Shown in pieces: positions 1 through 13,200 of a stretch of 64,000 nt of DNA (positions are counted from its first letter, which is position 1; each line of letters opens with the position of its first letter). The notes beneath the pieces are model-generated. The model saw nothing but the letters and a program-made list of their open reading frames with translations, was not told the origin of the DNA and ran no database searches. Source of the DNA: Torymus aiolomorphi (lineage: Eukaryota > Arthropoda > Insecta > Hymenoptera > Torymidae); the NCBI GenBank assembly GCA_036365515.1, contig CM070873.1, forward strand, positions 81,479,948-81,543,947, written 5' to 3'. Position numbers and translations under genes: made by a program.

Positions 1-1254
1 TTCTGAAGTCCGCGGTATAATGAGAGAGAAAGCTGTCTGGAAGCTAGTGTTTCACGTTATTTGTCACGGCCGATAGGTAAAAAATAAAGTGCCATAATGT
101 TGTATTGGGTAAACCAATAAATTAAATAATATAACAAAAAAAGTGTCGTTGAAGATTTTAAAATTACTTACAATAATTTACGTGAACATTAACAAAAATC
201 AATCACAAAGTTTAGTCTTCTCTTACGTTAACATCTAAAATATCTCAAGAATTTCATCAATGAAATATAAATATACAATAAAAACAAAACCCCGATACTT
301 TGTTTTTTCTTATGACTCGAAACATCTCAATTAAAAATCCATTAAAGTATTAATAAAATCTCACAACGACCGAGACACATCCGACTCAGCCCCTTTATCG
401 GGAGCTTCGGCGCGGCAAAGCGCGAGCAAAAAGCGAGAGGTGCGTGCAGCGAAAAACGAGCAACCAACAGCAGCCGCCGGAGGATTAAAGGCGCGCGTAT
501 AAACGGAGGTGCCAAAGTCGTCTCCCCCGCTCTCTTTCTCTTTCTCTCTCTCGACTTTGAAATCGAAGGGCGAAGACCGAACGACGACGACGACGCGTAA
601 CCCAAGCCTCTAAACGCGCCAAATGGCCGGGGAGAGAGAACCGAAACGGACTCGAAGGAGAAAGACCATAAGACGTATAATACACCGAGAGAATCTTCTT
701 CAGCTGTGTATCTGTGTGTAGGTGTGCGCGCGTGTTCATCGCGAGACCCCCTCGGATTTCCACGGCTTCGTCTTCGCGCAATCCTCTTAAAGTTGTATTC
801 TTCTGGCCTCGGCCAGCGCGCGCTTGCGACTCGCGGAACTTACTTACTGACTTTGCTTGACTCTACAGTGCGAGAAGGCGACCCTGTGCGAGGAGAACTT
901 AAAACAAACAAATCCAACAAATCCAATTTCGCCGCAGCGCCTCATGTGCGCGTGACGTGTGATGTGCATGTGCAGTGTGCAGACGCCCTGCCCCGATGCG
1001 GAGAGACGAATGAATGCACCGCGACGACGTTTCTGCTGTCGCGGCTCGGCCAATCCGAGCCGAGGTCTCAGCTGAAGAGAGACACAGCCTATGTAGGTAT
1101 GTGCAGAAAAAGCGGATATGTTGTCTCGGGTGTGTATGGATTCGTTGAGGAATCCATATGTCGTAGTTTTGTAAGAAATAATTATTGTTGAATGTTTTAT
1201 GATCGTTGTTCTTTCGAATGACTCTTTTGTGGTTTCTAAAAACACTGAATGTAC

Positions 1255-1448
1255 ACGGAGAAAAAGGATGTATTACTATTCTCTATAGTAACCGAGGGAC
1301 TCCATTTTCTCATAAAAATTACTAGAATGTATAGTAAAAATTGAAATTATGTTGTAATTTTAACTATAATATAAATAGCAATTTTTACTATACATTCTAG
1401 TAATTTTTATGAGAAAATTAGTCTCTCCCTTGGTTATTACAGAAAATA
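1255..1448. repeat. imperfect hairpin (fold-back) MITE-like element
   Basis: The arms around 1305-1341 and 1380-1417 are near-perfect reverse complements (core ttttctcataaaaattact against agtaatttttatgagaaaa). Imperfect pairing extends outward through gtaaccgaggga and tcccttggttat. The left end, TA followed by CACGGAGAAAAA, resembles the CACTGAGAAAAA ends of elements near 15 and 18.6 kb. The matching right terminus is missing, because the arm runs into the repeat at 1443-1623. Confidence 0.6.
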
Positions 1449-1623
1449 GTACATTTCGACAGTGGTGCGGAAGGTGATGATTTACTGCATGTGACGTTTT
1501 TCGCACGAGCAAAGCGAGTGCGAAAAGTCACATGAAGTAAGTAGCACTCGTTTCGAACGGTATTTTATACCACGAGCGCCGAAAAATCATACCAAAGTTG
1601 TGATTTTGAGGTTAGAGTGGTAT
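1443..1623 (+). repeat. interspersed repeat E, copy 1
   Basis: About 180 bp matching, in the opposite orientation, the copy at 4018-4210. Shared landmarks in order: tagtacat, ggaaggtgat, acgtttttcgcacgagc, tattttataccacgag, and tgattttgaggttagagtgg. An internal short palindrome (tttcgcac...gtgcgaaa) surrounds the centre. The left edge joins the hairpin element at 1255. Confidence 0.65.
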
Positions 1624-2463
1624 AATAGTATTTTTTCCTATATCATTTATCGCTCTGTATGTAAAATAAACGATTTTGAATGGCTCTGTTTTTACTCAAT
1701 AAAATACGAAGATTTAATGCGAGCATTTAAGAGCCTCTGAATTCACTTGGTATTATTATGCGAATTCCGAAAGCCTAACCTTCTTTATTGCCCTTATTTA
1801 TAAAATTAGGGAACAAAGGTAAATCATCCGTATAATTCTGCACCTGTACGTAATGATGCATAAAATGCCTACCATAAATCACACGTAGAGAGCATTAAGC
1901 GTAGCTAGTTCCGATTCTGTAATTGATTCAAACCCTTGAGGGTTCACTGGTTTCTCGGAATTTTTTTTACGAACTGCGTTTCTAGTTTAATTTGGTACTC
2001 CGGCATTGAGAAAAAAGTATTCAAATGCTCGTGTTTTATAACTTTGTAATTTTACTCTATGTTTTCTATTGTTTCATACACGTATAACCATTAAAAATCA
2101 CGAACAAAATTTTTTTAGAAAAAAATATACGGTAAAAACTTTTTTAAACGTGAGAGAAAAAAGTATGAATGCAAGGCTTAAAAAATTAAAAAGAGTTGAA
2201 GAAGAAAATTGACCCGGCATTTTGCTTATACCATACATAAACATCTTCTATAACAACCGAGCGGACGACTGGTTGAGTTACGTCCTCCGCGTAGCACTTA
2301 CGCAAAAAACTTTGGGCATTTCTCGAAACGTCAAGACCCGCGCGAAAGCCCAAAAAGCTCGAGCGCAGGCCTGGGAATTTCGCGCGCAACTTTTCCAGCC
2401 CCATAAATACACAGCAATCGCGGACGGCATAATACGCTCGCAATAAATTTGCCCAGCACACAG

Positions 2464-2465
<2 letters not shown>

Positions 2466-2515
<50 letters not shown>
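2466..2515. repeat. (CT)n microsatellite
   Basis: Nearly pure CT repeat with one interrupting T, about 90 bp downstream of the dac exon donor in the sense of transcription. On the minus strand it is a GA repeat. The open frames through it that read ERERER are artefacts of the repeat. Confidence 0.95.
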
Positions 2516-2516
<1 letters not shown>

Positions 2517-2604
2517 AAAAAAGAACCGCGAAAATAACAATAATCAGACACGCGCGCTCGTGTGTGCCGGGGCGAAGAATAAGAGAGGTAGGTAAGTAAC
2601 TTAC

Positions 2605-2836
2605 CTCGCGAGCGCCTCCATGTTGGTCATGTTGTGGTTGACCTTGAGGCCCTGCTCGGCGGCCCTCGCCTGGGCCTGGGCCTGAAGATGATGGGGCAGA
2701 CTCGCCGGCGACAGGATGGCCGTGTGACCGGCGCCTGGGTGGCCGCCCAGCTGCATGAACTGCATGTGGCTCAGGTGCGTCGGCGGATGATTGTAGCCGT
2801 TAGCCAGCAGCGGCGATTTCTCCAGTCGCGGCACCT
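2605..2836 (-). CDS. dac: dachshund, internal coding exon (linker region, 3' of the two exons)
   Basis: A 232 bp exon encoding 76 complete codons plus split codons at both ends. The peptide begins VPRLEKSPLLANGYNHPP, continues with a Met/Gln/His-rich stretch (LSHMQFMQLGG), a SPASLPHHLQ segment and an Ala/Gln/Arg run, and ends HNMTNMEALA. The minus-strand acceptor is ...ctatgttgcag before AGGTGCC, with a branch-like CTAAT about 30 nt upstream (plus 2865-2869). The donor is GCGAG before gtaagt (plus 2599-2604). It starts in phase 1, matching the phase-1 donor of the exon at 28535-28683; joined, they give ...ENGHL-E-VPRLEK. It ends in phase 2. Dachshund is a nuclear transcriptional cofactor working with Eyes absent and Sine oculis; this piece lies between the Ski/Sno-like box and the coiled-coil box and has no catalytic motif. 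The gene name rests on my recall of the family and on the neighbouring exon. Coding status itself is very likely. Confidence 0.82.
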
Positions 2837-2840
2837 CTGC

Positions 2841-4017
2841 AACATAGAGCATAAACGGCAAGGTATTAGAGAACCCCCTCGTCGTTTTCTTCCTTGGGAT
2901 TATTTATCTTTGCATTTTTTTTTCTTTTTGCTTTCTTTGCGCTTTGTGGTTGAAGGTATGTGAGTTTATCGTCGCTGTTTTGTAATTTTCTGGCAAAGCG
3001 GTTCAGTGCCTATAGGGTAAATTGGTACTATTTTCAAAGGCATATCTCTCGTGAGATGATGTTTGCTTTTAGATACCTTCAATGCAGATTAAGTAATAAT
3101 TTCAAGTATATATATTTATTATACAATTGCAAGATGATTCCTTTTTATAACGGCTATAGAATATCATGAAAATTGAAGCATATTATCAATCATTTTATTT
3201 CTCATTCTTCCTCGCGATACCACCGAAATAACCTAAATATTTATCATATCTCGGCAACTCAACAAACCATTTTTCCAGATTGCAATATCAATGTTTACCC
3301 ACAGAACCATTAAAACCTCTCGAAATTACAATTCCCCCTCACCTCTCGCATCAAATAAATAATCGTTCGGCTCTCGCTTAAACTTCTCTCACTCTCGCAC
3401 ACGCACACCCAATTCTCCCACGGCGTTGAATCGAATCTAGCGTCTTGATGCGGAGAGGGGCACACAAATCGCTCGTGGATCCGAGCAGATTAAACTCGGA
3501 AATCTGTCATTCCGCGGGGACAAACAGATATCGCGTTCTCGCGACGATCGAGTTCTCGCGTAGGGGTGGCGGTTGCTCTCTCGTTCTCTCTCCCTCTCTC
3601 TGTCTCTCTTGGTATAAATAGCGCGCGATAATGTATGCGCGCTCACGTCAGCCGTTGCTGATCGATGCGAGGAACGAGCGCGTGACTCGCGGAGAGCAAG
3701 AGTGAGAGAGAGACAGAGAGATCGAAATTGAAAGCCCGTGATTTCTCAAGTCCTCGAAGCTTCATCCAGTTTGCTTATAATTTCTCGGGCTTCCCGCTTT
3801 TACCTCTTCGCCGCTGCCGCTACCACCAACGTCGTTGTCTTTATTTTCTTTCATCGTGTCAAGCGCGCACGCGCGCACGCTGTCGACATGTGCGGGCGGT
3901 GTAGTTCTTTTGTTGTTACGCGCGGAATGAATTTTATTGATCGCTGAAGGGATTCGATTGAAATTGAACAAATAAGAGTGTAATGTGAAGAGGATGTTGC
4001 GAGGAGTAAATGGTTTT
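2841..4017. other. intron stretch, no gene seen
   Basis: AT-rich with T runs to about 3340. It then becomes C/A-rich, then CpG-rich with interrupted CT and GA runs (3580-3610, 3700-3720). Nothing resembles an exon or a structured RNA. Confidence 0.6.
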
Positions 4018-4210
4018 TACACCACTCTAACCTCAAAATCATAACTTTAATATGATTATTCGGCTCTCGTGGTATAAAATACGGTACGACACTGGTGCGT
4101 AAGGTGATTTTTACCGCATTCGACTTTTCTCATTCGCTTCGCTCGTGCGAAAAACGTCTCCTGCGGTAAATAATCACCTTCCATACCCGCATCGTAATGT
4201 ACTATTTTTA
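4018..4210 (-). repeat. interspersed repeat E, copy 2 (inverted relative to copy 1)
   Basis: The reverse complement of the repeat at 1443-1623, with substitutions and a slightly different middle. With copy 1 it forms an inverted pair that brackets the dac exon at 2605-2836, about 1 kb from it on each side. Confidence 0.65.
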
Positions 4211-7200
4211 ACCGATTATTGAGTTTTTAGGGTGAATTTATGAATAAATCTTTCTTTTTAATTTTATGAAATAATTTTAAAAGTAAAATTAATTACTACA
4301 AAAATTGAATACTATTTTATTCACTTGTTTTAATGATAATAAATTGACAATACATTAATTTCTTTTATAAAAAAATCGTAACATTCAGTATTACCAGAAT
4401 TTAGAATCTTCTTGTAGCATAATTATACCTCATGATCAATGACAAATATCGGAACGATATTCAACCGTAGTTTCTATTCCACGAACTACTCCGCACAAAA
4501 ATGCTAATCACCCTTGATATCAAAACCTTCTCCAACTCTGTTTCTCTCTCTCCACCACAAAAACGCATCTCTCTCTTTCTCTCTCTCTCTCACTCTCTAT
4601 CTTTCGCTTACGTAAAGAAACCGAGAAACCACTGGCCCTTATAATTATTAGCAGACACACGGACCCAACTCGAGGGGACCGAACTCGAAACCTGAGAAGT
4701 AGCCGGCGCGTGCTCTCGTTCGGCGAAGGCGCGCGCGTCTCGCTCCGGTGATATATGGCGCACGCGCGCGCCAGTCAGCCAACAATTGTCATTTCACCCT
4801 CGAGAAAAAGGGAGCGAGATTCGCATCACTCGCGCCTAGCTTAATAGAGCGCGAGCGAGTGAAACGGCCGGTCGAGACGTGGTGTGGCTATTCATTACAA
4901 ATTATCTAAATGCCAGTGATTTTGGAGGCTCTCGGGCCTCTCTCTTGCTTGACGAGTAAGTGGCGGGTTAGAGGTTCCGACTCGCGCGCGCGCGCGGTCT
5001 CCTTTCGAGGCGATCTTCGGTGGAGATGGAGAGCGGAGAACCACTGATGCTTCTCGAGAGAGGGGGAGAAAGGGGAGAGAGAGGGGGAGAGACCTGTGAC
5101 CGGGCCCTAAAATTGGACTTATTACAACTTATAGAGCACGATTTGAACGCTCCGGCTCAATAACATACATTATCCCCAATCCATATGATTTAATGAAATC
5201 CCTCTAAACTCTCCACTTATGGCTTTAGTCCTTCGCGCTCCTTCTCTGTCTTTTTCTCCTTCGTCCTCTCGTCTCCTTCTATCTCTCTCTCCCCTTGAAT
5301 CAACGCACGCGTATTTCTCATAGTTAATGCGATCGATTTTCTCCCTGCGCGCGCTCGTGAGAGAGAAAGAGCGAGATGCGTGCGCGTGTATTATTGAACG
5401 CTTATATACGCTGGAATCATTTGATTTCGCGTTGTAAGCGAAAACAATTCCCGATCATTGCTCCGTACATTATGTTTTCGACCTTTTTTTCACGTTATAG
5501 TCGACTGATTGCTCTTAAATCGCTTTCTTATATCACGGAGGTATGGAACTTTGTAACGAGTCTATCAATATTACGAGCGAAGTTATTTTATTGATTTAAA
5601 AATTTCAGAAAAATAAATTTTCAAATTTTCAATCGATTCTCACACCCAATTTTTCTCATCCCCATGCGCATAACCTGCCGACTTCGAGCAAATTGCACTT
5701 TTGCGTATCGGCGCATCTTCGCGAGCTACCATAACCTGCGAGACACGACCGTTTAATCGAGACGTTGCGTACATACACACGTGTATATATGTATATACAG
5801 CCGTGCCATGCAGACCGCGAATAAAAGGCAGAGGCGATCGCATCTCTAGGGTCAAGTCGCAACACACACGCAGCTGCCGGTTTCGTGTCCGTTGCACAGA
5901 TGATTTCATTCGCGAAGGCGAAGGTGGACGGCTATATATATACGCCAGATTTCGGGATCATTATATATATCGACGCGTCGTTGTATTAGGTTACATTAAG
6001 TCATAGGCGAAACTCGTATCTCCGAGAGGAAAAGAGAGAGAACCGATTGTTGCGAAATTATAGGCTTTTGCACGGGCGCGCGCGCGTGCGGGGCCCTATT
6101 AATATGCATAAATTTTGCGCTAGTCACGGATTCGCTCGTATATAGCCCTTTCTTTAGCATATTTGCATGTCTATAAATACGAAAATTTCATAGGACGGAC
6201 TCGGAGCATTCGACGTCTTAGAACGAAATTCGAGGCTATATACACTAAGCGGCCGAGTGTTCGTTAACACTTTCGAGATCGAAATTACTGGCTCGCCTAC
6301 TAGTCTGGAAGTAATTACAATAATTACCGGTAATTGAATCACTTCCACAGCATCGGATTATTTTGTGCCCAAGTCCATACTACATTCAAAAAGTCTACGC
6401 TCTTATATAGAACACTTACTTGACAAAAAAGTTCATACCCATAAAATCCCACTGTCTCGTAGCACCCGTGTCAACACACGGCTCCCTGAAAAAAGAGGAG
6501 CGGGCGCAGAAAACGATGCATGCAAAGTATTTCCATTTAACCTAATCAGCCGCGTATCTGCATATAAACGAACAAACGCGGGTAGGCCGCTTATTACGCT
6601 CGCGCGCGCATTTGCATTTGATAAACAAAGAAAAGAAGAGAAAGAGAGAGAGAGAAAGAGAGCGTACGCACCGCCGGCAAATAAGAGACCGGCAGGCACG
6701 CGTGACTTTGATTTTGACGAGTCCACTGGGCCGCGACGATAAAACACAATTTGGCCGGGGAGCAGGCCCCCGAAGATCCTCTCTCTCTCTCTCACTTTCT
6801 CTCTCTTGGCTGGCCATCAGTTCCTTTGATTGTGCGCCGCGATATTACCCTTTCGTACATATACATACGCACAGACACAGACGCACACATACACCTACGA
6901 GTAGTCCTATCCTCCGCGCATTATCCGCTCTCGACTCGGAGAGTGCGCATGCCGCTGATGAGGTGACAACCCGTAATTATACGAGCACGGCTTCTTTCTC
7001 TCTCTTTCTCTGCTTCGCTCTTTCGTTCTGTCTGGGACTTGTGAGCGACTGATGCAGTGGCATGTATGCGAGTGTGTTAGTGTGAGTGAGAGAGGATGAA
7101 AGGGCTTCGCGGATGAAGATGGGATTTCTATGTAGTACTCGTTTTTACTGCTTTTATCGCTCTCTTTATCTCGCTGCATATATGCACGCGCGCGCGTTCA

Positions 7201-10200
7201 CCCTTTGCATGATGATGAGAGTGTGCGAGGAGATTGAAATCAATTTGTAGAAGTGTCGATTGGTGATTATAGCTTTGAATCGCTTTCAGAGCGCGAGGAT
7301 GATGAGTCTTTTATGTAAGTCGTAAATAACCTTGCGCTTGTTTCGGAAAAATCGGTATCGTGATCTTTTATTTTTGGATCGTATAATGGTTGCCGAGGTT
7401 TGATTATAATAAAGGGACTTAGATCACCATTTGAAAATTTTTCTTATAAGATAATATGCGTAAATTTAATAATGCAAAGTTAATAGTTATTCATAAAGCA
7501 TTTATGGCAAATTAAGCTTTCTCAAATGTAAAATAAAAGTGTTCACATTACCTAAACCGAATCGATAAGCTAGGTGATTTAGGTCCTTTTCTGAAACAAA
7601 ATTGAAATAATTTTTGTTATTTTACAACAGGAAACGAAAACAAGTTGAATTATTTTTAATTTTAGTTTAATTTTATCATCAGTTTTATTTCGTATCAGTA
7701 GATTTTTAATGATTATCAATTAATGTTAATCAATTATCACAAAAATTACGAAATTCGTTTCTTAAAATAAAAATTAACGTTAAAGAACGCCTCGCATAGT
7801 AAAATCTATTTGCATCGAGAGACTTCTTAGCAACTACTGCCCTCTGTAGGTTGTACTTTACACCCAACTGCACAACGTGAGTCCCTCCTCCCATACACTT
7901 GCCTGACGCTACCACACATTTCAACTACAAAAACTTCATTATGCAATTATTCGCCACGCATTAATTCTACTTCCACACGAATACGTATGATACAATTTGT
8001 ACTGCCTCCGCGCTCTTACCAAGCCCTAAAAAAAGACATCCACAAAAAAACCGAGTAAGATACACGCAAAAGACATCGGTCGACGCGAATCCCCCGCCCG
8101 GCAGACAACCGCGGCAGTGCTTCTTTGCCGGGTTTCGCGCGTTAATTACGCGAGGCGCGAGAATAAATTGCCGGGCTAAATGAGACCGGCGTTCGCGCGC
8201 GCGCTTCTGCCCTCGTTCGTCTGCCACACGTATACATATATATACACGTTTCGTATAGTCCTCTCACGCGCAGATATATTGCGGGCGAGTTGCTGTGCGT
8301 TGTTGCGTCGGGGCGGCGCTTAGGTCTGTGTCATGTTAATGGCTTGCTTTAGAGCTACACTGCGGGCTGCAGCGAAGTGTCTTAAGCTGTTAATGCGTAA
8401 AGGAGCTTTTTTAAGAAGAAAACGACGTTATTAAAATATATATAACGAGTATCATCGATCTATTCAGTTTGAATCGTTCTCCAATATTTATCGGACCTGA
8501 CCGGGCCGCGTATATCCGCTCTCTCTCCCTAACTTGACCACACATTATATCCCTCGACGGAGACCGTGCGTATAAATTTCGACGTCTGCGGGCCACCGCG
8601 CGAGCCAAGAGTGTCAAAGCTGTCGAACGAGGGAGGGTATAGAGGAGGAAGATAGATAGATAGAGAGAGAAAGAGAGAGAGAGAGTCACACAGTCGCAGT
8701 CGATCCGACCGAAGCGACAGAGACAGAGAGAAGTAGGTGCTGCTGCCGAAACGGGCTTAAAAGGATTAAATCTGGCTCATCGAGCCGCGAAGAGCGAAGG
8801 ATAGAGATGAACTCTCTGTCTCTATCGCTCTGTCCGAAATTCAGCGCTCGCGACTTCCGCGCCGCTCGCTATCAGAGAGATAGAGGGGGCAAAATAGAAA
8901 AAATAGAAGAAGCGAGACTTGAATTTTTGCCGGGCGAGCGGGCGCGCACCAGCAGACAAACAAAGGGGCCACGTACAGTCACGTGAAATTATTTGGAAAA
9001 ATCCGCGCCCTTTGTACTCGTACTATATAAAACACCACCTCACACCACGGCGGTCGTCTGTGACGGTTCTTTTGTTCTTAATGAAGCGAGCAAAAGACGC
9101 TAACGATGCTTTTCGTGGCTACCAAGTGTTTCCAGATTCAGCTCTCATCGCGTTCTACAATAAGTTAAAATAAAGGTAAGATATTTATTTTTTCCGGTCT
9201 GAAATACATTTTGTTTCACTTACGATTCAAATGCAAAATAGGCGAGTACATTACTTGAAAAAGTATCAATGACTATAAACGCGACGACGCACGTGAATTA
9301 CCATCGGTAATTTAATAATATGCTAGGTGTCAGTCAGTTTGACAAGCGGCGACAAGTATTAATGAAAATCACACGTTGTGCGTGTCCGCGCGCAGGTGAT
9401 CTCTCACACGCTCCTGACCTTCAACGACTATATAATGCAACAAAGTATCGCACTGTATATCGCATAATCAATACGTTTGTGAATTTCCCTCGACACCAAA
9501 CGCTTGGCACTGCTGGTGGCTACACAAGAAAAAGAAGAACCACCGGCAGGTATATATATAGGTATCCGCTCTCTGCCGTTCTGCTGCGGAAAATGATCGA
9601 TCTGCACTGGCGCTCGTGTATGTGTGTGCAGTCCGCGCGCTCGCGGCCGGCGTTGTGCGCCATCTACGTAAATACGGGAAACGGTTTCGCGCAGAAGGAA
9701 TCCGGTTTTTCAAGTAATCGAGAAAGAGAGGGAAGGAGCCAGCCAGCTACACGCTTCGCTTCACCTAAGCGCCGCAGCCTTGGCTGTATACGCTTCGAAG
9801 TCTCGAGACTTCTTTCTCTCTCCGTCTTCTCTTCTTCTTCTTCGCCGTTTCTCACTTTCTCTTTCCGCGTGTGTTGTGCTTCGCGCTCGCCGCGCTCGCG
9901 AATTTTATAGTTTTTTAGATTTAGATGCTCTCGGGGCTCCGATTTTTCGACGAAAAACCATACTTTTTTCGCGCGTACGAGAGGAAGAGAGAGAGAGAGG
10001 GGAATCGGTTTCGAGGCGGATTGGTGTATAAAGCAAAGTTTAATGGTTCGTTGTAAATGTCGAATTTATCATGCGAGGGTTGCTGTTCTTTTACTGATTC
10101 GCGCGTGTGTGTGTGTCTGTGTATGTTGGTCGAAGGAAATGCGTCTAGCCACTTTGATTTAGGCCGAATGTGCTGTAAAATTTATTCGTATTGGCGGATT

Positions 10201-13200
10201 TCGTATTATATATACTTTGTTTTAGCGTAGCTCGTTTCTATACGCGAACGTTTTTAAAGCTGTTAATTATGGATAGGGTGAGTGTAGCTATATGTATGTA
10301 TCTGTGTGTGTGCGAGCGCGCAGATTCATTTCTTTTTCTGCCGTTGAAAATGTATGAAATAGCGTGCTCGTAATTAGAAATGTCAATTAGTGCTAACTAG
10401 TTTTCGTTTGACCGCTGAAATCTTGTAAATCTGAAGGTTGCGTAATTATGATGATTAAGTAGAAATAAACTGCGTACATGCGGGTATACCGAAGGTAATT
10501 AAAAAGCCAAAGCAGGTGTGAAATTCCAAAGCAATATCTCGGCATCGCGCTTTTCAGAATACAATTTCTGTCGTCAATTTGTCATTTCGTAAACATTATT
10601 TTCAGCTTTTTCAGCTGTCACTGTGAAAAATTACTCGTTTCGTAAAACAGACGTTAAAGACACGCATTGTTGACTTCAAAGACATGACATTTCAAAAATA
10701 TTAACTTGCTGCACGTTATCTATCATACCCAACTTCAATCTTTTTCAAGCAACATATCAACAACAACCAGCTAGCACAACGCTACCGCAATCACCCACAG
10801 CTGTAAAATCTCAAAATGAGACAAAAAAAAAGAATCAATACTCTCGCCCGCCTTATCTGTCTTACACATCTACCCTCATCACGGGCGCGCTCGCGCACAG
10901 TATAACGTCGTTCGCGAACGCTAACAATGTGCAAAATTGTTTCCTTCATTCTTCATACACGTTCAACTCTCCTCGTCAGCTCCTCCTTCCGTTCAACGCG
11001 AGAGAGAGAAAGAGAAAGACACGCATTGAGACATAGAGAGAAGAGGCGAGAGAGAGCGAGAAAGAGAGTAGCTCGGAAACGAAGCAACCAATCTTCGTTC
11101 CGCGGCCGCACGACAATATAACGCTCTCGCGCGCCTACGCGTCTGTCGTAGTATTTGTTCTTCGCGGCCGAGTCCGTCTGCGCGAACGCTCGCTCGTCTT
11201 CTCGGTACGCGCGCGAGTCTTCGCCTCCTCCCCGCGCGCGTCAGGAAGAGAGAAAGAGAGAGAGAGAGAGAGAAAGGAGAGAAGGCACATCGCACGGAGG
11301 GCAGTAAACCCTTTGATATATAGTCGACGCTTTTTAGAGTTCTGTCAGCCACGCCCACAATCAGCCTTAGTATTATTTACACTCTTCGTGCAGCTCTCTT
11401 CTCCCTCCTCTCCGGATTCTTTTTTCCTTCTCTCCCTCCCTCTCTCTCTCTCCCGCTTGCTCGCTCTCTTTCCCTCTTTGTCTCTCGCGCAACTTTGTCT
11501 TCGTCTAGGCTACCTTCCGCGCCGGTTGCTACCCTCACGTGTGCAAATACCAAGAGCTACTTCTTCGACTGCTGTGGCTTCTCTTCTCCGCGTCTTTTGC
11601 TCTCTTTGCGCGCGCCCCAGCGTTTTGCTTCAATTTCGAGCGCGCGGTGCAAGGACACGGAGCTGTCGATAATGGCGGCAGCTGACGTGCGGGCGTGTAT
11701 AGCAGACGAGATTCGATTACGAGATTGCCGCCGCCGCCGCCGCGAGATTTACGATTGCGCGTCGCTGCTGGCAGTGCTTTTGTTTTACCCCGTCGACGAA
11801 GGTTTTAAGCCAAACAAGGAATAATTTACAAGTTGTTTCGGTTGTAGAAAGTATAGCGAGCGCTGTGCGTGTGTGTGTGTAAAGTGTGGTGTCTTGTGTT
11901 GCGAAATGAAATGCGAGTGGTGGATGAAATGACAGGATTACATTTTATTAAAGAAATAAAATGGAAAAAATTATGGGAGCAAATTAAACTGTCAGTGTAA
12001 ATTTTAATTTTTAACGACGAGGAAATTTTCATTGTAAATCAGTTTACACTGTGTAACCGAATCGCAATAGTTTTATTTTTCTTTTAAAAAGAAAGTTTTG
12101 GGATAGATAAATATATTTTCAAACAAGATCATTCATTCAGTTCCGCGATATTCCGAAACCCATCAAAAGCGAAGAAAGATCAAGAAACCGGATAAAAAAA
12201 ATCCCGCCTCTTCCATCGATCGCAGCTAAAATCAAAAATCTCGAGCCCGGGGGCCACGTAAAACCGGAAAGGATACGCATCATCGTCTCTCTCTCTCTCC
12301 GTCATCGTCGTTGCATCCGCTGCTGTTCCACGAGTCTGCGATTTATTGTAAATGATCCGTGCGCGGCCGACCTCCGCCTCCAGTTTTCCTCTTCTGCGCC
12401 TAATCCGCAGCATAAACACGGCATTGTATCCCAATGTGAATACATACATACATAGATACATATATACACAAACGTTCGCGTGCCCTCTCCCCACGCGCAT
12501 CATATTTTGTTATATTAATATCTTCCGACTGGCTGGTCGTCCGCGCGTGCAGGTATACGAGCGCGCTGACAGACGGATTTCTCGCGGCTGCGTACCGGTT
12601 TCCTTTATCGCACAATGCCCAAGGATCTCTCCCTCTCGCGAGCGCCAAGGCGCTGCTCTCCTTTTTCTCCTTCTTGTTATCCGTGAGCCAGAGCAGAGCA
12701 GAGAGATTTTTTCGGAGAGGAGTCGAGACGCGCGTCGGACTGTTTCTCGCTCTCCCATTGATGCCCTCGTTTTTTATCCTGCGCCGGTGCGTTTCTTTTT
12801 TTTTTTTTTCTTTTTCATCGATCGGCTATCTGGGGAGGATTCGTAAGTGCGTCGGTGCGTGAAAAGATGCGTCTTGATTTTTCCTTTTTTCGGCGCCGTG
12901 ACGACTCGAGGCTTCTCTGTGTGTAGTGCCTCGGTGTTTACGGTACGAAGGATATTTCAATATCGCTTTACTTTCCGATTCGGAAATCAGCGTGGTATTG
13001 ATACGGATCTGAGGATCAGGATTTTTCTAAATGTTTTGAGAAATAATAGAAAATTCGTGTACCTATCGCTAGCTAGACTACCGCCTTATAATAATTTCTT
13101 CAAAATCACCATAAATCCTCCATCCCCGAAATAAGAAAAGCACACTCGAGCCATGAAACTTTAATCCTCGGACAATTCCGCGAACGCCCCCTCAACCATC

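Larger units (their letters stand above)
1..2604 (-). other. dac: dac intron downstream of the 2605-2836 exon (partial)
   Basis: This is the 5' part of the intron that follows the exon at 2605-2836; its acceptor is beyond the left edge. It holds an AT-rich stretch (60-360), a CpG-rich block with short CT runs (361-1180), a hairpin element and an abutting repeat (1255-1623), another AT-rich stretch (1625-2200) and a CT microsatellite close to the donor. No reading frame here looks coding. Frames such as 706-1191 plus are compositionally biased and lack splice support. Confidence 0.7.
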
